From the NCBI GenBank assembly GCA_021464245.1, contig JADCRB010000024.1:1490181-1554180 (forward strand): a stretch of 64,000 nt of DNA, read 5' to 3'. Below the pieces are notes generated by a model, which worked only from the letters and a program-made list of their open reading frames with translations, was not told the DNA's origin and ran no database searches. The DNA is from Carallia brachiata. Lineage: Eukaryota; Streptophyta; Magnoliopsida; Malpighiales; Rhizophoraceae. The translations under genes were made by a program, and so were the position numbers. Positions 60,783 to 64,000 of the stretch are shown here, piece after piece (positions within the stretch are counted from its first letter, which is position 1; every line of letters begins with the position of its first letter).

Positions 60783-63037
60783 TCATAGGCCAATTACGTG
60801 AAGCATGAAACAACTAATGCTACTGCCCTGCTAACATGAACTGGTAATTATTACTTCCATCCTACAAAATTTTATGTCGGAGGGATGCGTTGACCTGTAC
60901 ATAGTACATCGACGAGGTCAGGGACCTCTATTTCATTCGAGGGCATCGCTGTATTAGATACTAATGTAACGTTGATTAGATTTTTTTCCTTTTTCGGCTG
61001 GCTGATGTTTTGAATGAGTTTCAGAAGGAAGGTAGGCCTTACATCACTTGACAATTTACTTTTTACGACTATTGATTCTTTCTTGTTTGTTGGATTCTTA
61101 TACGATCAACTTTGTAATGTAATTGGAAAATGACGATCACGGATTTTAGGTGAAATTTGACTTGAGAAATTACCCGATAAGTACCACAGACGTAGTAACG
61201 TATAAAGAGCAACACGAAAGCAATACCAGGGCAGTCTAGTAATTGTCAGCATTCAAATTTATTAATTTATAGGAGTAAGCAAAATGAAATGTAGTAGTAA
61301 GTACAATGAAATGTAGTTGGTGTTCGCTTTTGTTATTACTATATTACTTTTTAAGTGTAGTTACTTAATTTTTCTCTTTTCCGATATAATGTGTGTTTTG
61401 CATACAAGGCTGGGATTAAAAAAAAAAAAAAACAATATGACCCATGTTCTTACCCAAAAAAAAAATACCAATCTGGCCTAGGAGGGTGGTACCAATTTAC
61501 TTTGGTGGATTTAATCTGGCCAACTTTTTTTTTTATACATTAACCGTGGATTATACATGTTAAATTCTCTATTTTTCACGAATGTAACAATTAATTAAAG
61601 ATTAATATGTAAAAATAGTACTAATTTTATTGAAAATGATAAATTTAACATTAATTTTAAAAAATAATAAATTTAATATCAATTTTACTTATGACAATAA
61701 ACTTAACACGTTGTAAAATTCTTTGAATAAAATTTATTTATTTTAATGATATGATATTAATTTATATAATTATTATATTATCTAAACAAATATATTTTTA
61801 TAAATTTATTATCAAAACTGATATATTTTATTTATATAAAATTATTGTGTATTAAACTTATTATTTTAAGTAAAATTAGTTTTAAATTTATTATTTTTTA
61901 AATTTATATTAAATTTATTATTTTAAATAAAATTGGTGATATTTTTATACATTAATTTATTAACTAATTTATCGTATAAATGAAGAGTTATTCGGAAACC
62001 AGTTTGGATGTGAGCCACCAGTGAGGATGTTCGGATCTGTGTCTGTCTTGCTTTTTGGTGATGCTTGTGATTCCAGAATTCGAGTCTTTCAGTTTGTCAG
62101 TCTCCATAATGGGGACCTAACCCTGTAAAAGTATCCAAAAATGCACACAAGACAGTAAACCATACGATACAACTAGGTCCAAAAGTAACGAGGCCAAGTT
62201 TCCAGAAATACAATCCACGCTATAATATATTGAAATTAGATCAAATTGATTTATTTTCATGTGTCTACCTCGTCATTGTAGTATGTTTAAATACACAAAA
62301 GTATTCTTTGGACACAATTTTTTTTATACGTTGACATTAATAAAAGTGGTAAAGGGCATCCAACAACAATAATTATGTGTTCAACGGATGGAATCAATAA
62401 TTCTTAAAATAATATTTTGATAACATATTTGAAATAATTATTTTTAATGTGTAATTACTTAATAAGAATTATATATCTTACCAAATTCTTGTACACAAGC
62501 TAATATAATATAACAAAGTAAATTTAAAAATTCTACATAGACTAAGAATAAAGGAATTTTTTAGTTATCAGATCAAAATGTTCAGTATAATTAAATAATA
62601 TTTTAACTTAAGTTCGAATTCTAACAATAAAATAATACTTTTTGTTTTTCTATTTCTCTTGTAAATGAAAAAGAAAAAAAAAAAAAAAGGAAAAAGTCAA
62701 TCTAGGGCTTTACAAAAGGAAACCTATGTAGAGCACTTTCTGCCCACTGTATTATAATACATCTGAAAAACCCCCTACTTATCTTATCCCTTCACTTCTG
62801 CTAGTAAGTCGTATTTCCAAGTAACATCAACAAACACCAATCGCCGTCGACGGTTCAGCTGCCGTCGTAGCGTTTATTACAGAAACAAACAAAGAATGGA
62901 CAGTTCTCTCACTCACAACAAGGATCATCGATCTTAGCATCTTCGAATTCATTCATAAAAAATTGTTAATCGAAAGACACGATCTTTTGTCTTCTTCTTG
63001 CGCCGTTGCCGCTGTTCGCGTGAGTTGTCCGGCGAAA
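60783..63037. other. 3' UTR of PARC6, intergenic DNA and STT3B promoter region
   Basis: No gene is supported between the two. It contains the second family B foldback element and long A/T runs. The 5' UTR of STT3B probably begins within the last few hundred bases; a TATTATAATAC word near 62749 is a weak TATA candidate. Confidence 0.55.
61590..61970. repeat. Foldback element, family B, copy 2
   Basis: Left arm (about 61590-61720) and right arm (about 61850-61970) are inverted repeats made of AATAATAAATTTAATATCAA-type units. The loop CTAAACAAATATATTTTTAT matches, in opposite orientation, the loop of the element at 18280-18735. Confidence 0.7.
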
Positions 63038-63928
63038 ATGGCCGCCGATCAGAAGCCGGCGACGAATTCGTCAGATCTGCTGTGGGTTTCGGTCAAGTCT
63101 TTGAAACACAAAATCAAACTGAAGAGCAAGCAGCAGGAGCTGCTGATCCGGGTCTCCATCCTCTTCCTCGTCTACGTCTTGGCATTCATCACCCGTCTCT
63201 TCAGCGTCCTCCGCTACGAGTCCATGATCCACGAATTCGACCCGTATTTCAATTACCGGACCACCCTTTTCCTGTCCCAGAAGGGTTTTTACGAGTTCTG
63301 GAACTGGTTCGACTCGGAGAGCTGGTACCCACTCGGCCGCATCATCGGCGGCACCCTCTACCCGGGACTTATGGTCACCGCCGCCCTCATCTACTGGACC
63401 CTCCGTTTCCTCCGCTTCGCCGTCCACATCCGCGAGGTCTGCGTTCTCACCGCGCCGTTTTTCGCTTCCAACACCACCCTCGTTGCCTATTTCTTTGGTA
63501 AAGAGATTTGGGACTCCGGCGCCGGCCTCGTGGCGGCGGCTCTCATCGCTATTTGCCCCGGTTACATCTCCAGATCCGTGGCGGGCTCGTATGACAATGA
63601 GGGTGTTGCAATTTTTGCTCTTTTGTTGACTTTTTACTTGTTTGTTAAGGCCGTTAACACTGGTTCTCTTGCTTGGGCTTTGGCCTCGGCTTTCAGCTAT
63701 TTCTATATGGTTTCCGCCTGGGGAGGCTATGTTTTTATCATCAATTTGATTCCTCTTTATGTGCTGGTGCTTTTGATTACTGGGAGACATTCTCTGAGAT
63801 TGTATGTTGCATATAATTGTATGTACATTTTGGGGATGCTGCTTGCTATGCAGATTCGGTTTGTCGGGTTTCAGCATGTTCAGTCTGGAGAGCATATGGC
63901 GGCCATGGGCGTGTTCTTCTTGATGCAG
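63038..63928 (+). CDS. STT3B: STT3B, catalytic subunit of oligosaccharyltransferase (first exon, gene runs off the window)
   Basis: Transfers the preassembled glycan to Asn in N-glycosylation sites, in the ER membrane. The first exon encodes 297 residues from ATG 63038 to a donor TGATGCAG|GTCTCC at 63928/63929. After a short soluble N-terminus and the first membrane helix comes the luminal loop with [22 protein letters not shown] (EFDP Asp is the first metal-binding motif), [20 protein letters not shown] and [19 protein letters not shown]. The [16 protein letters not shown] and [19 protein letters not shown] blocks favour STT3B over STT3A. The WWDYG domain must lie beyond the window. An ATG at 63038 is preferred over upstream non-ATG frames because it starts the usual MAA-type N-terminus. 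Confidence 0.95.
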
Positions 63929-64000
63929 GTCTCCTTTACTACTGTTATGTATTGATAATTGATGTTTGTTTTGCGCTTCAGCGCAATCTATAGTTTCTAT
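63929..64000 (+). other. Start of STT3B intron 1
   Basis: Begins GTCTCC after the first exon. It runs off the window with no second exon. Confidence 0.75.

Noticed and set aside
63071..63895. 274-codon minus-strand ORF across STT3B
   Set aside because: Mirror of a GC-rich, strongly conserved coding exon on the plus strand; its translation looks like low-complexity antisense.

Overview
This window is plant nuclear DNA, almost certainly from a eudicot. It is AT-rich, has GT-AG introned genes and many small foldback transposons, and carries plant-only or plant-type genes (AGO1 with a miR168 site, a YSL transporter, RHL1, PARC6/CDP1, STT3B). The species cannot be named from the sequence. AGO1, a YSL gene and RHL1 also lie close together on Arabidopsis chromosome 1 (AT1G48410, AT1G48370, AT1G48380), so this looks like a conserved ancestral neighbourhood with one local change: AGO1 has multiplied.

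Layout. 1-7458: AGO1 copy 1 (21 coding exons, 1071 codons by my exon model). 7459-28550: a repeat-rich spacer of about 21 kb. It holds the duplicated 3' flank of copy 1, a decayed Ty1/copia element (10788-16238, TSD GAAAG), a plantacyanin pseudogene (16801-17010), foldback elements, a 5'-truncated LINE with an 18-bp TSD (22102-22777), and a diverged array of about 180-bp satellite repeats (22870-25430). Next to the array is a third AGO1 piece with only TATA box, 5' leader, leader intron and 24 codons (25471-26607). 28597-36353: AGO1 copy 2 with its TATA box and leader (1066 codons, the conserved-looking copy). 36354-40519: duplicated 3' flank, then intergenic DNA. 40520-46329 (+): YSL metal-nicotianamine transporter, with two copies of one foldback family in intron 1. 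47615-53052 (-): RHL1. 54850-60782 (+): PARC6/CDP1. 63038 to the window end (+): first exon of STT3B.

Main biological point. Two complete slicer-competent AGO1 genes lie head to tail. Both keep the Asp-Glu-Asp-His catalytic tetrad and share a GC-AG intron that ends two bases into the Arg codon just before the second catalytic Asp. They have diverged unequally. Copy 2 looks ancestral. Copy 1 has lost the conserved Tyr-Cys C-terminus through a terminal frameshift, has extra G:U pairs in its miR168 site, and differs at several positions that are otherwise strongly conserved. The other genes are unrelated housekeeping or organelle functions (metal transport, topoisomerase VI and endoreduplication, plastid division, N-glycosylation) with no operon-like link. 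Exon models come from splice signals, frame and remembered family conservation, not from transcripts.
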